From positions 40,068,795-40,132,794 of the forward strand of contig OY720633.1 of the NCBI GenBank assembly GCA_963169105.1: a stretch of DNA of 64,000 bases, in the 5' to 3' direction. The notes under the pieces are model-generated. The model ran no database searches. It was not told the origin of the DNA and saw only the letters and a list, made by a program, of their open reading frames with translations. Of the stretch, positions 22,864 to 34,098 are shown one piece after another (the stretch's first letter is position 1; every line of letters starts with the position of its first letter). Both the position numbers and the translations under genes were made by a program. This DNA comes from Ceriagrion tenellum (taxonomy: Eukaryota; Arthropoda; Insecta; Odonata; Coenagrionidae).

Positions 22864-23023
22864 GTTTATGTGACTGGTGCTCAGCATAGACTGACAACTT
22901 GAACTCGGCAGTGACAGAGCGTGTAGTGCGGGATATGTACAGTTGCCGACTGCACACTTCATCCGCCTGTCGCTTGTCTGGCGTTTATGCTGTGCGACCG
23001 GAGGTAAAAAAACTGCCCTCGTA

Positions 23024-24115
23024 AATCCTCATCCAACTCACCAGCCAGCATTTGCCATCAGCTATGATTCCTAGACGTGTAAGAAATAGCATCATCATGC
23101 TCTTTCTTGTTTGGATGATCATGTAACTGATTGAAAAGCGTTCAAAACGATCGCCAGATTAATATATATGTATGTGTTCAAATAACAGACTCTTTCTATC
23201 TCTTTAATCTAAGTTTCTGATTATGAAAATATAAGTGGTCAGTTTTATCATAAATAATTTAGGTTACTTGTGTTTTCAGTTAGTTAGCCAGTTGGTTAGA
23301 AATTTAGAGGGCCCAATTTCAAAATGGAACGATGACAGAGCCGTTTTTCATTTTCATTTGTCTTAAACCGCGGTGGATGTTTAAGAAAAATGAAAATGTT
23401 ATTCTCTTTTGGTTTATTTGGAGAAGTGTTCCGTGGTGATGGCGTGGTTGTCACCGTAAGCCTTATTTTGAGTGAGAATTGCTGGAATGCAAAGCTCTGC
23501 GCCCTTCTCCTTTAAGAGACCCATTCTTGCTCAATTTCGTCGAGAGACATCCGTGTCTCCTCTCTCTACAAATCTCGCCTTCCGAATTAAGGTCGATCCA
23601 GGCCACATGCGACGCCAATGTCACGTTCGACGTCCTTAGCGGGCTCCGTCTCTTCAGTTTGCCCTCGCCCGTGCTGCACGTGCACTCCGCTGCGCCGCAT
23701 CATCACGCACGTGCTGAAATTAGGTTTTCTTTTCGATGATATTTCAAGTGTAACACGAAGCAAATGTCACTGAATACCATTGCCTCTCATAGGCAAATAA
23801 AGGTGGTGATTTAGTTTGTTATTTTTACAGTTTTTCTTGTCCAGCATCATCAGTGATCATTTGGAACTTCATAGTGAAAGAGTTTTAACCTTTTAGTTTT
23901 CACAAACTTAAATTAGCCATTAGGATGCTCATTCCATCACACTGGTACGTAACTATCCGTCAACTTAGTGCTTCTCAACGATTATCGTGGCGGTATGATG
24001 TAAGTTTGAGGTAATTATGCAGTGTTTTATTTCAATATGGCTATCCTTGAATCCTATACTAAAGAAGTCTACCTAGAATAAAAAAGTATACCTAGACTAA
24101 AGAAGTCTATCCTAG
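23024..24115. other. no gene; CpG-rich pyrimidine block at 23480-23740
   Basis: The segment 23480-23740 is GC- and CpG-richer than its surroundings, with an 86-codon open frame that has no recognised motif. It may be an untranslated exon or regulatory island. The rest is AT-rich; a small direct repetition of a GACTA/AGAAGTCTA unit lies at 24060-24130 directly before the retrotransposon fragment. Confidence 0.4.
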
Positions 24116-24117
24116 AC

Positions 24118-24668
24118 TAGAAGACTAAAATCCTAGTTTGCGAAAGAGAAAAGCTGAATGTAGAAGTCACCCTGCGAGGAGAGATATTAGAGCAAGTGGA
24201 TTCCTTCACCTATCTCGGAAGCAACATCACGTTGGACGGAAGAAGTACAATGGACATCAAGCGGAGAAGCCCCAGCGAAGAAGGCGTTCATGGGAAAAAG
24301 ACAACTGCTGTGATCAATAAATATAGGACTACAAACCAGGAAACAATATGTGAAAAACTTCGTTTGGGGCATAGCATTCTATGGATCGGAAGTATGGACC
24401 ATTGGAAAAGCTGACCAGAAGAGACTAGTAGCCTTCCATAACTGGTGCTGGAGGAGGATGCTGAAGATCAAATGGACGGGAAAAATAACAAATGATGAAG
24501 TGTTCAGATGAGTAGAAAAGGAAAGGACCATATTGAACACCATAGAGAAACGAAGAACTAGATGGATTGGACGCACCCTGAGACACAATGGGTTAGTGAA
24601 GAACATAGTAGAAGGTAAAATGAAGGGAAAAGTCCCCAGAGGATGACCCAGAAATAAATTCATGGGCC
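24118..24668 (+). mobile_element. RTE-type reverse transcriptase remnant (family B)
   Basis: Second copy of the family seen at 7733. It reads KLNVEVTLRGEILEQVDSFT, YLGSNITLDGRSTMDIKRR, then in another frame WCWRRMLKIKWTGKITNDEV and KERTI, and finally an EGK-GK-P-PRNK segment. This is the region after the reverse-transcriptase catalytic box. The YLGS segment here is better kept than in the 7733 copy, which has a stop after YLGSTI. Frameshifts and stops show it is inactive. Confidence 0.85.
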
Positions 24669-25606
24669 AAATAAAGCTTTAATATGGAGGTTTCTTAAGC
24701 TTTTTATTCTTTTTGATCTTCTTTCCTGCTGGATGCTTAATTACTTCGTAAGTTTTCCTTATACTGTCCCCTCTTATTTGTCCGATATATTCCATCCTCG
24801 ATCTTCCTTCCAAGTTTTCCCGTTTGCTATACCTTCTCTACTTGTTTTCCGTAAACAGGAATGTTTCTGAAGGTGCAGAAAAATTTATGTATTTTACTTC
24901 ACGAAATATTCAATATACATTTGTCCTCCTTCATTCTTCTTTGGACTTGCAAATCTGCAATTCTCTCTATCCATTTTAGTCACTATTTCATAACTCTATC
25001 TTAGTCATTATTTCATAACGACTCATTTCCATTGTTTCACATCCTCTCTGCACCGCTCAGGTTTTCTGATATCTATGAAAAATAAGGCAAATATAATGCT
25101 CATATGGATTTCACATGATACCTCCTCCTACCGGAAATATTTAATGCACTGAAAAGGTGCATATCATGTAGATAGAGAAACTAATAAGACCCGTCTTGAT
25201 TTTTGTTGCTAGGGAAATGAACGTAGGAACGACTTATGAATAGTAGAAGCTCAGCTGGGATGGAAAATCTTTCCGATTGCCAGGAATTGATTCGATAAAA
25301 ACCATACAGAAGAAAAATGATTTTTTTTCAAAATTTGGTATGGGCTTTTGGCATAAGCAAAGGAATAACTTGTTGTAAATTTGGGTGAGGTAATTGATAG
25401 TCTGCTGTATGCGATAAAAAATCACCGTTGGCTCTTACATCTAATGCAGTGGAGCCACCTTAGCCTATATCGATTAACCTTTTACCTATATCGAATAACC
25501 TTATCACCTATATCGATTTCAGTGCGTTGATAAGCAACTTTACTATCCAAAAAAATGTCTCTATGCACGCAATGATACTTTATGGGAGTAAAAGAACCTC
25601 CAGACT
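24669..25606. other. AT-rich DNA, small tandem repeat
   Basis: No gene recognised. A three-unit imperfect repeat of CCTATATCGATTAACCTT-type (about 24 bases per unit) occupies 25464-25518. Confidence 0.5.
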
Positions 25607-26238
25607 AGGGTTGCCAGGTCTCTCGTATGTCCCGGGTTTGCACGTATTTTGACCTTATTTTTTTGTCTCCCGTCTCGCGTATTTAAGAACATTTCTCCCG
25701 TATTTTATTCTAATATAATATTGTGTGGTTCAAGTGCAATATTTTTTTATTTTTAACGATTCAACTTCGATTATCGAAATGTTCTGAGCGATATATCGAA
25801 CTGTACATTGGCATCATAGCTGCTAATATTAAATTATTTTTACAAACATATACTCAAATGTGCAAGTATGTAAGTTTATGTTGGTACCAGGTGCTAGAAC
25901 CGGAAGTTGAAGATACAGAAATGGTCATGTTTCTCGAACTCGCCTCGAACTTTCTTTTGCTTTTGTGTTTTTGAGGCGGCTGGGTGTTTGTCTGTTCTCT
26001 CTTGTACGGTTACGGTACGTCTGTTACACTACTGTTCGACACTATGGGTGGTGAAAGTGATGAGGAGTACCATAAAACACCACCAAAGAAGAAACCTCGT
26101 TAAATGTGTGATTATATATCAACGTGGTAGCAAATTTTAGTCTCTCCCTTATTTTCAGTTATAAAACATGAGTATCCCTTATTTACAGTTAGAAAACCCG
26201 AATCTCCCTTATTTTCAGTTAGAAAACCTGGCAAAACT
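25607..26238. mobile_element. hAT-like non-autonomous element candidate
   Basis: The left end reads AGGGTTGCCAGGTCTCTC and the right end is the complement of AGTTTTGCCAGGTTTTCT, a short imperfect inverted pair of a kind common in hAT elements. Inside, at 26043, a short frame reads MGGESDEEYHKTPPKKKPR before a stop, like the start of a transposase with a basic nuclear signal. Just inside the right end are three 30-bp tandem units. No clean 8-bp target duplication was found, which weakens the call. Confidence 0.35.
26141..26230. repeat. three exact-period 30-bp tandem units
   Basis: Units start at 26141, 26171 and 26201, each with the core TCCCTTATTTTCAGTTAGAA (the first and second copies carry one or two changes). 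The period is exactly 30 bases. They lie at the subterminal right side of the hAT-like candidate, where transposase-binding repeats are typical. Confidence 0.8.
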
Positions 26239-26290
26239 ACTCAAGACCCACCCTCAGTTTGGTATATATGGACAGCTAAAAATTGAGATT

Positions 26291-26352
26291 GTACCTTGAT
26301 AATGACAGATATTATCGAAACCATGGTTGGTGAAAATAAAAGTGTGGATGTA
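26291..26352. repeat. half copy of the 62-kb fold-back element
   Basis: ACCTTGATAATGACAGATAT, ACCATGGTTGG and AAAAGTGTGGA occur in the same order and spacing as in the right arm of the inverted repeat at 62002-62206. Only one arm is present. Confidence 0.65.
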
Positions 26353-28435
26353 CGAAGTGATTTCTCATTTCATATGTCGCTTTTCCACAAAGTGAAGCCT
26401 GAAACTTAACCTTGGAAAAGAACCTTTTTCATGCCTGAAGACGGAAGGAAAGGCGTCACTTGTCTGCGGTCTAGCATATGATGAATATTTTTTTTTCTGT
26501 GAAGGATGATATGACAGTGATTCATAATCGTGCTGAGAAACGTTATTTTTGAAACGCGACTTTTGCATGAAATGTACAGTAAATATATAATATTCCTCCT
26601 TTTGCCACTCTTCAGTTGTAGTCGTATGTTTCTTCTCCCTCCTTTTCGTTGAGTGGGATTTTTTTGGGAGAAAATATTTTTTCTTGAAACCTTCACAAAT
26701 AGCCCTTCTCGTAAAATATTTTATGGTATCCCGTATCTCTCGCAGGTGTTTACGGGTTATAAGCGAGGGAGGACCCAGCGGATATCATTGGAAGAAAATT
26801 GTTTCCTGGCTCCACCCTCGAAATTAAATTACAGTAATATTACTGACATCACCGTTGTATTTCATTTCATGTACCTTTATGAGAAATTTAGGGTGCAAAA
26901 TATGAGAAGCATGCCCATTTGTAATGATATTGAATTTTTACCTGTTAGCCATACGTCCTGCATCATAACATCAAAAGATAACAACGAGATGAAAAAAGTT
27001 GCGTAAATGTGAGGATCCAGCAAAAAATTGTTATAGTTTAATGAGGACTGAACCATAACATCCCTCGATTGTGTCCTCCTCTGTAGATTGCATGTTGGTG
27101 TGCATATTGCCGTGCGATTTGGAAGTGCTCCGTCTTTTTTTTCTAATATCATGTGTTTTTGGCATTTTTGTATTGAGTCAATAGATTAATGAAATTTCGG
27201 GAAAGGTTGCGCCGTTATAGTACAAATGAGATGTCTTCTCCACGCAAACATTTTTGTGTAGTCAATGTATGTTGCTCTTGGGCCAAACGTCGGCTGGTTT
27301 GTCTTGTTGCGACCTCATGTACCGATGTTTGTTTTTCTTCTCTTTGTCTCTGGTCTTGTTATCTTTCTCGGATCGTCATGCATAACAAGTTGCAGAAATT
27401 TTGACATTTCTCGTGTCTCGGTTTGTGAAGCATGGGTCTGTTTTCGTTTCCCTTCCCATGGTGCGTATTTCCCTTCTTTATTCTTAGCGTCCGTCCCAAT
27501 CTTTCCACCACTTGTCTTCTTCCACTGTTTATCTTTGGCTCCTTCTTTCCATCTCCATCTGGAAATATGCCCGAACGACTCCGCCCGATATCTTATTTGG
27601 GTAGGTAGTTGGAATATTTTGTGGAGTACGCTGGCTATATGCATCAAAAGGAGCGGTAATTAAGAACTCTTGCTTAAGTGAGGGAAACTGGGATGAACTT
27701 TCAGAGGGCCTCTGTTAAACATTGATTACTTTCAATTGAATATTTTCTTGGCTATCGCTTCATTTACTATTTTCGAAACTGGCTGAAACTGAGGAATGGC
27801 TAAAGCAAATAGAGCTTGCAAAAACTTATCATCCGCTGCTAAGATACATTATAAATACAGCAAAATAAATAGTCCATTTTGTAGAAGGCAGCAATATGGG
27901 ACCAGCATCTATTTTTACATAAATATTATCTATTGCTTTGAAATAAGTTTATATGAAGAAATGCAATATTTCTTTGATTTTGCTTTTGATTAATACTGTT
28001 AGCCAGATATCGGAAATAATTATTCTTAAAAGTATTTGCTGAAACGTTCTAAAAATATACCTGCCAGAAAAATGAATCCGACCGAAATATGTACTGTGAT
28101 TTCAACCAAAAATCAATGTGAATATTCTGAGATAAGTGGACAGGTATGCCTGGGAACAGTAACTGCACGTTAATACTTCATTTATATAAACAACTAACTT
28201 AAAAATATATTGGTTTCCCCTATTTCTCTATTGCAAGTTGCGAGTATTCCGTCGAATCGTTGGTGGACACCTTGACGACGAGCTTGACCTTGTCCTTTGT
28301 TCGGCTCGTCTATTTAGAGGACAGTCGCTGACATTCGGTGATCGTCAGATATTCCAGTAAATGGAAAGCACAGTTGTCTAGCGTTTATTGCCGTCTGTCA
28401 TCATATTATGTCACGAATTTGAAGCACTCCATTGT
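26353..28435. other. no gene recognised
   Basis: Mixed AT-rich sequence. Pyrimidine-biased sequence at 27430-27600 produces open frames on both strands (27265-27663 plus, 27315-27647 minus), judged compositional. No repeat end, RNA gene or domain is recognised. Confidence 0.5.
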
Positions 28436-28439
28436 GAAT

Positions 28440-29105
28440 GGTCTTGGAATTTTTAAAGGAGTACTTGGAAAGTATAGTCAGAGAAATCAGCTGCTTCTGC
28501 CTTATTAGATCCCACTTGGAATACGCTGCTTGTATTTGAGATCCTCTTGAGGTAGGTTTAAAAAAACACAATGAGAACGCGAGCAGAGATGATCAGCAAG
28601 ATACTTTATAGGCCTTTATGATAATCATCGTATCGTTATGACCTCTTGCTACCACTGGGATTGGAATAGATTTCTAGCCTAGTGTGGTAGATCAGATCAC
28701 GAGAATAAAATTAGGGAAAGAGACTGCACAACAAGCAGGTATAAAATTGCGTTTGTTCCGCGTTCATTAAGAGAGCACAATGACTATTATTCAGACTTTG
28801 CAGTGGATATGTCTACAATTCGCGTAGCTGATTAGTTGATTTGATTCCTAATTCTTGTGTCTTAATCTGTCATGCTGTACTAACATCACGTTTTGCATAT
28901 TTTCTCCGTGAGTCTTGAATCTCGTTTACGTATTTGCAATGTACAATAAAAGCAATAGTTTTTGTAGCATAAGTAGCATACCTATTGTGTCATGAGCGTT
29001 GGTGAAAGTTTCTGGAACTTTTGAGTATATTTTGGGAATAACGCACCCCTTGTGAAACATGCTGGAGTTGGTTTGCAGGGTAATATGTAGATGAAGATGT
29101 AAAAG
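28440..29105 (+). mobile_element. divergent relative of CR1-like family A
   Basis: Near 28502 the frame reads LIRSHLEYAACI, stop in place of tryptophan, then DPLEVGLKK, the reverse-transcriptase C-terminal motif SHLEYA--VWDP. Near 28727 it reads RDCTTSRYKIAFVPRSLREH, the usual R---FFPR-IR-WN region. The 3' end at 29040-29105 (TAACGCACCCCTTGTGAAAC, then CAGGGTAATATGTAGATG) parallels the terminus of family A at 63930-63996. The copy is old, with many stops. Confidence 0.75.
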
Positions 29106-29223
29106 TGCTAGCACATAGGAGGCGAGTGCTGCATTAATGGGTGTAAGAAAGCAAATCTGATTGGCCAGGAATGCGTTCGCATTTTTCCGCATTACTCATT
29201 ATTTAACGTGATGATGTTTTCAG

Positions 29224-29477
29224 CCATCAATGTCTTACCCAGTTCGACATGACATGCTGTCTCAGGCGTTGGATATCTTAATTCCAAAGAATTATTGTAA
29301 GAAATATGTCTCTTGGGTATTGAAGTGGTTGATGGTGTTAAACTGCATCCAGAAGATGGTGGAGGTAAATGTCACCGAAACGGCGGTGCTGATTACCATT
29401 AATTTTCGAAACGAATATAATGAGAAGCTTTGGTCTAATTATAAACAGTTGAGCTCCCTGCCCACTGACTTAGCAGA
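29224..29477 (+). CDS. candidate internal exon, unassigned
   Basis: The open stretch is preceded by ATGATGTTTTCAG, a fair acceptor, and followed by GA|GTAAATA, a fair donor; read in phase it gives 84 residues with no stop (PSMSYPVRHDMLSQALDILI at the start, KLWSNYKQLSSLPTDLA at the end). Amino-acid use is balanced compared with the surrounding AT-rich frames. No domain is recognised. It directly follows a retrotransposon tail, so a transposon origin is also possible. No partner exon was found in the window. Confidence 0.2.
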
Positions 29478-29481
29478 GTAA

Positions 29482-32130
29482 ATATAAAGTTCAAATGGCC
29501 ATAATAATACTGACCAAACTCATCATAATAAGCACAAATCAAGCGAAAAAATTGTACCTATATCGTGTAGCTGTGGCGGTTTACGGAAGGGTAAAATTCA
29601 AGAGAGGAATTTCCTCCATCAGGAGACCAGTCTCTGGAGACCAGTCTGAGAGACAAGAACTCAACCCAAAATTGAGATCTCTCACGAGGCTATAAGGATT
29701 TAACTCAGTTTAAAAGGCTCCGTTTTGGGTTTCAGTCACCATTCAACTGTCGTTCTTATTAAGTGTGGTGCTGAAATTTTTACAGCCATTTTTATTTACT
29801 TTGTTTACATTTTGTGCCGCTATAGTTTCAAATTATCAATGGAAAAGATGCACCAGCATTTTTGCGTGACCATTATCTGAAAATTGATTCTGGCTGAATC
29901 GATTAGTATTTTAAATACTTAAATATAATCACCAAACAGATTTTTCTCCCGATTTAAAATTGCATTCCATCAGTCTGTGCTTAATGCTATTTCATTTTCT
30001 TGTCACTCTCACTTGAGAACCCATTCTATTAATCTCTTTGTATCTTGCATTCCATTTGATTTCCGATCCATTCCCAAAATAATATTCCCCGTACCATTCT
30101 CAATAATTGCTTGGGCTCGGTCAAATAATGTCAGGCTAAAATCTTCTCTTCGAGATAACCGATTACAGCACATCCTTCCATCGAAAATGCTTACGTGAAC
30201 TAACCGACTTTCTAATGTAATATGCAAAGTATGAACTCATAGTCAAAATCAATTTAACGTGAAAAAATTGTATTCTAGCAATTAACGTCTACCTAGCATT
30301 AAAAACTATGTCTGCGTGTCCGTAGTTATCACCATAGTGTAGAAAATCCAGCCAAATTGAATTATACATCTGTTTTCATGATTCTATTTGCCCGTTTTGG
30401 TGTCCCAGTCGCACATCACTGGAATTCTCCGTTGTTGGCTACCTTGATTTGGTCTTGCCTCCTTCCCCAGCTGCACTTCCTCACCCCAAGCGGTCCCACC
30501 CTCGAACTCAATCTTTTCGTCGCCACTAACCCCCTCCGCCGGCCTACTCAAGCCCTGTCTTCCTCCTCCGCTTCCCTCTCGAGCCAACTCATCCCCCCAT
30601 TCTCCCTCAAGCAGGAGTAGGACGAGAGAGACATCCCCGTGGGTCCATATCTACCCTCCTTCTCCTTTCTCAAGTGACTCTCGAGGTCCAGAAGGGGAAC
30701 GAGTGAGGAAAGGTTCCCCGAGACTCGAGACGAGAATTGAAGGGAAAAATTCGTTTCCCCCTCCCTCTCTCTTTCCCTTTTTCCTCGCTAGAGAAAATTT
30801 ATTTTAGCCCGTGAGTGACATGAGCGAAGCGAGGTGGCTTCGGCAGTGTGGCCACCCCTCCTCGAAATACTTCAATACCGGGAAAACCTCTCGACTTTCC
30901 TCCTCGAAAAACACGGGAATCTCCGGGATTATGACGTGTATGTTGGATCTCTCCTACGTTTTCCTGGGTTTTATTGTCACTCGGAATGGCGAAACGGGTC
31001 TATTTTAGGTTTATTTAACGTTTTTAGGCAGTTAGTACTTCATATTATCCATTATACATTATGAATAAACACACCGTGTACTAATATGCCTCTTTAATTA
31101 TTTTTATTCGGCGGAATTAATTAATATCTGACGGAAGTACGTCAACATGAGGTGCAGAATAATTATTGTGCCAAGTGATGACGATGAATTATTAAAACTA
31201 ATTTTTTTGTTAAAAAGCATGCTTGAGAATCTAATGAAAAGCATGGTTTCCTCGTGAATTATTTAAATAATTCCATGAGGGAAATTGTCACAGCCTAATG
31301 TGTGGACCGTATTTCTTTGTTATTACGACGTAATTTATTTTGCAAACGCCTCCACCAAGTCATGGCAGTCTTCTGTTGGAAAAAAATGTTCGTCGTAAAT
31401 TTTCCATACTGGGGCCGCCTCATATACCTCTACAGTATGCAGAGCCGGTTAAAGAAACCTCATCTCATTCTTTTCAAGATTCACGCAGTACCATCTATCC
31501 TTCTTAAGTTCAATTCTCCTCATCGTTTGTATTTTCAATAATTATGGCAGTGTGAAGGATGGTGTGTCTCCTCTCGTAGCTATCCACACCACTCTTCTAT
31601 CAGCTAGCCATATTATTCCATCGCAAGGTTTCATTTTTATTCTTTCATATTCCTACTGTATTTCATCCTTGATTTTCCTCAATAGTTCCTCTCGTTTACT
31701 TCGTCTTACGTAATTGTTTCAATATATAAGTAAGAGCATCGGTGCTTTCATGAGGGTGTTATAAGACAGAATAAGACAAATGTTACCCAATGTTTGTGCC
31801 CAGAGCGTAGTACGCCTGCTTTATCAATAATTAAAAAAATATTTATTACTCTCCGTCATTCTATTTATTGCACCTTTCAATATAAATTCGGTTGTGGAGA
31901 CGTTTTTAACGTACGACTTGTGACGAATGAATCTAGTTAGTGCTTCAAATATTCAGTTGATTGTCCTAAAGTTTTGGCAAAAAACAGAAATCTTGCGTAG
32001 TTAATTTTCCTGTACATTATTGAAGCCTCTTATAATGGCTTGAGGTGTAAAATAAAATTCAGATAATGACTTTATTTTGGCTTTAAAAAGAATCTAGCTC
32101 AAAATGCCGTAGTGTAATTACTTTAAATGA
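29482..32130. other. no gene; biased block at 30420-30800
   Basis: The block 30420-30800 is GC-rich and mostly pyrimidine-rich on the plus strand, with several overlapping open frames and no domain. A short direct repeat (GGAGACCAGTCTCTGGAGAC-like) lies at 29620-29650. The remainder is AT-rich with nothing recognised. Confidence 0.5.
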
Positions 32131-32140
32131 GTTAGCTAAC

Positions 32141-32482
32141 CTGCCCGAACGTGCAGCTGTAAAAAATAGAATGAAGTAACTCATGCAAACCTTCAATTTC
32201 GCTATGAATAACAACCTCCTCGACGAATGTGATAATTCTGCTTCGAAAAACCCTGAACTGCTCCTTTAGTTCAGGGACTGAAAGCCAGAGGTCTTTTTGA
32301 ATTTTTCCGTGAGGAGGGATTCCCGAGCGTATGGGTAGTGGTGTTAGAGGAGAATGAGGAGGTCTTTTTGGAGTGGTAGGGACTAGCGTACGGCCCAAAT
32401 GTGGTAGATGGTTATTTGGTTGAAGTGGTGGCTTTGGGGTGGGAGTAGATGGTAGAGCAGGAGGAGAGGGAAATCTTAACAT
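32141..32482 (-). CDS. candidate 5' coding exon, unassigned
   Basis: A minus-strand frame from ATG at 32482 gives 114 residues and then meets CAG|GTTAGC, a good splice donor, at 32141/32140. The first half is proline-rich (PSTPTPKPPLQP), the second half is protein-like and helical (DLWLSVPELKEQFRVFRSRI, then EIEGLHELLHSIFYSC). Upstream sequence (32483-32560) is GC-rich and could be a 5' UTR. No family is recognised, and no downstream exon was identified. Chance or a transposon ORF remain possible. Confidence 0.25.
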
Positions 32483-33300
32483 TCACCGCTGGTGGGAGGA
32501 CGAACTTTGGTGGCGGTGACGCGGGTCGGGACGACCATCTCGTGACGGTCAGCTTTAGTGGTATTTTTCGAGAATTTCCAAGAGTTTAGAAAGGTTCTCT
32601 GAGCGCCATGTTTCCTTCTACGTGAAGGGTGATCGTCTCTCTGTCCGGAGATCCAGCGCCTCGCATTATTGTCAACGTTGAGAGTGGGGGTTCAAAAGCA
32701 TCAGTGAAAATTAGGGAGTTGTCTAAATAGACGAGCCATCATAAATCAGGAAAAAAACGAGCAAGACGAAAAAAAATGTTATGCTCTTGGAGGCTTTCAC
32801 ATGTCGGTTTTGTGAGTTCCAAATTTGTCCCGGTTTAATTATGTGTGTTTATTCGCGTGCTGTTTTTTGTTGGCTCAATTTTCCTCTTTTCTGCAACTTC
32901 CTAACAGGTGGTGCCTTCGTCGCCTGATGTTTTCTTCCACTTCTCTCTCATTTTCTCGCCATTATTCCATTCACCTCAATCCTTTCCCCTTTTGTCCTAT
33001 TTTTTGCATGCTTCCCTCCACAGCCTCGTACTTTGTAATGCTTTTTGCTCGTCTACTCCCTCGCGTACACCTTTTCCGCCGATTATCTCTCTCTTCTACC
33101 TCCGTGCTTTGTCCCCCGTCTCCACTTGTGTTCGTGCTTGCGCTCTCGTTGATTAACATCTGCCGTCTTTTGTTGGCCATCTCGTGAGACATGTACTGCC
33201 TAGTTCATGTACAGCCAATCTAGAGAGCATACATTGCGCTCACGCCTCTATTTTTTCTCCCCGTTCACACTTAAATCGTTACCGGGGTAGAAAATTATTT
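32483..33300. other. no gene; pyrimidine block at 32890-33190
   Basis: The plus strand is pyrimidine-rich from about 32890 to 33190 with three overlapping open frames (two plus, one minus), a compositional effect. No domain or RNA gene seen. Confidence 0.5.
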
Positions 33301-33302
33301 TA

Positions 33303-34096
33303 CGAGGCATGTTTTTTTTGAGTAAATACCGTTTTGAAATAAAAAAGAAACAAGTATATTTTTCTTAATATTATATTTTTACCTTAAAACCCGTACCTTT
33401 ATCTACTTTTCTACATAATTTTCCCTAATATTATGGCGCATGCTGCATCGTGGAACTCGCTTTGGAATCCCATTCTCATGCATGTCTGCCGTCTGATTTG
33501 ACAACCACTGCAACACGGTCGTTTTGACCTCATCGTCGTCGTGACGCTGATCACTCAGATGCATCTGCAAATGTAAATACAGGTGGTAGTCACTGGGTGC
33601 TAGGTCGGGACTGTTCAGAGGGTGATCAAGTTGTTTCCAGCCAAATGATCCGATGTTATCTTGAGTTTGATTGGCTGTGTGTGAACGGTCATTGTCTCGG
33701 AGCTAAACGATCCCCTCGCTCAGCATTCTACGCCTTTTTATTTAGATTTTCTCTTAGCTATAACCCATTTCCGTACGATTCCGTCACTCATAATGTTCTT
33801 TTCGTAAACTTCACTGATCTGACGATGAATTTCAGCCGTTTTCACGCCTTTATAAAGGCGTACTAATAGCACTCATGAAATGAATTACAGCGCGTATTTC
33901 TAAGTCAGCGGGATTCTCAATCGGTGGAGGCATTTTATATAATCACAAACAAATGTTAACATGTTCAGATGTTTCCGAAATGGCGTCTGTGACTTCCTGA
34001 CAGATTTAAATACACAACGTGTATGCGACAATTGCCGTCCGCAGCACTGCAGTGGCCGAATTTCAAAACGGTTCTTACTTAAAAAAACACGCCTCG
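33303..34096 (-). mobile_element. internally deleted mariner with intact TIRs
   Basis: A 794-bp element. The left TIR (33303-33340) starts CGAGGCATGTTTTTTTTGAG and the right TIR (34060-34096, read inward) starts CGAGGCGTGTTTTTTTAAGT; both continue to ACCGTTTTGAAAT. TA flanks both ends (33301-33302, 34097-34098). The transposase lies on the minus strand and lacks its middle. The element is about 500 bp shorter than a full mariner. The TIRs differ from those of both mariners in the 18-23 kb nest, so it is a separate lineage. Confidence 0.93.
33403..33933 (-). pseudogene. mariner transposase, N- and C-termini fused by deletion
   Basis: The minus strand begins MPPPIENPADLEIRAVIHFM; after a stop and frameshift it reads KGVKTAEIHRQISEVYEKNI, MSDGIVRKWV. 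It then jumps to RRRMLSEGIV and DNDRSHTANQTQ (around the second catalytic aspartate), NSPDLAPSDYHLYLHLQ (third aspartate region) and ends with NIRENYVEK and a stop at 33403-33405. The first catalytic aspartate and about 150 flanking residues are missing. Family wording is the SETMAR-like mariner group. It cannot make an active enzyme, but with good TIRs it could have been moved by one supplied elsewhere. Confidence 0.92.
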
Positions 34097-34098
34097 TA

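Larger units (their letters stand above)
18248..23021 (-). mobile_element. old internally deleted mariner, broken by two later insertions
   Basis: Outer termini are inverted: the left begins CGAGGGCAGTTCTTTTTCAA (18248 on) and the right ends with the complement of CGAGGGCAGTTTTTTTACCT (to 23021). TA flanks both ends (18246-18247, 23022-23023). The host element is on the minus strand: transposase N-terminus near 22863, C-terminus ending at 19641. It is interrupted by a plus-strand mariner (18311-19604) and an R2-like retrotransposon (20057-22501 plus one 69-bp duplication). Removing them leaves about 964 bp, roughly 300 bp less than a standard mariner, matching the missing middle of the transposase. 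Confidence 0.9.

Noticed and set aside
26141..26230. CRISPR-like array from 30-bp periodic repeats
   Set aside because: Direct tandem units without spacers, in a eukaryotic transposon context.
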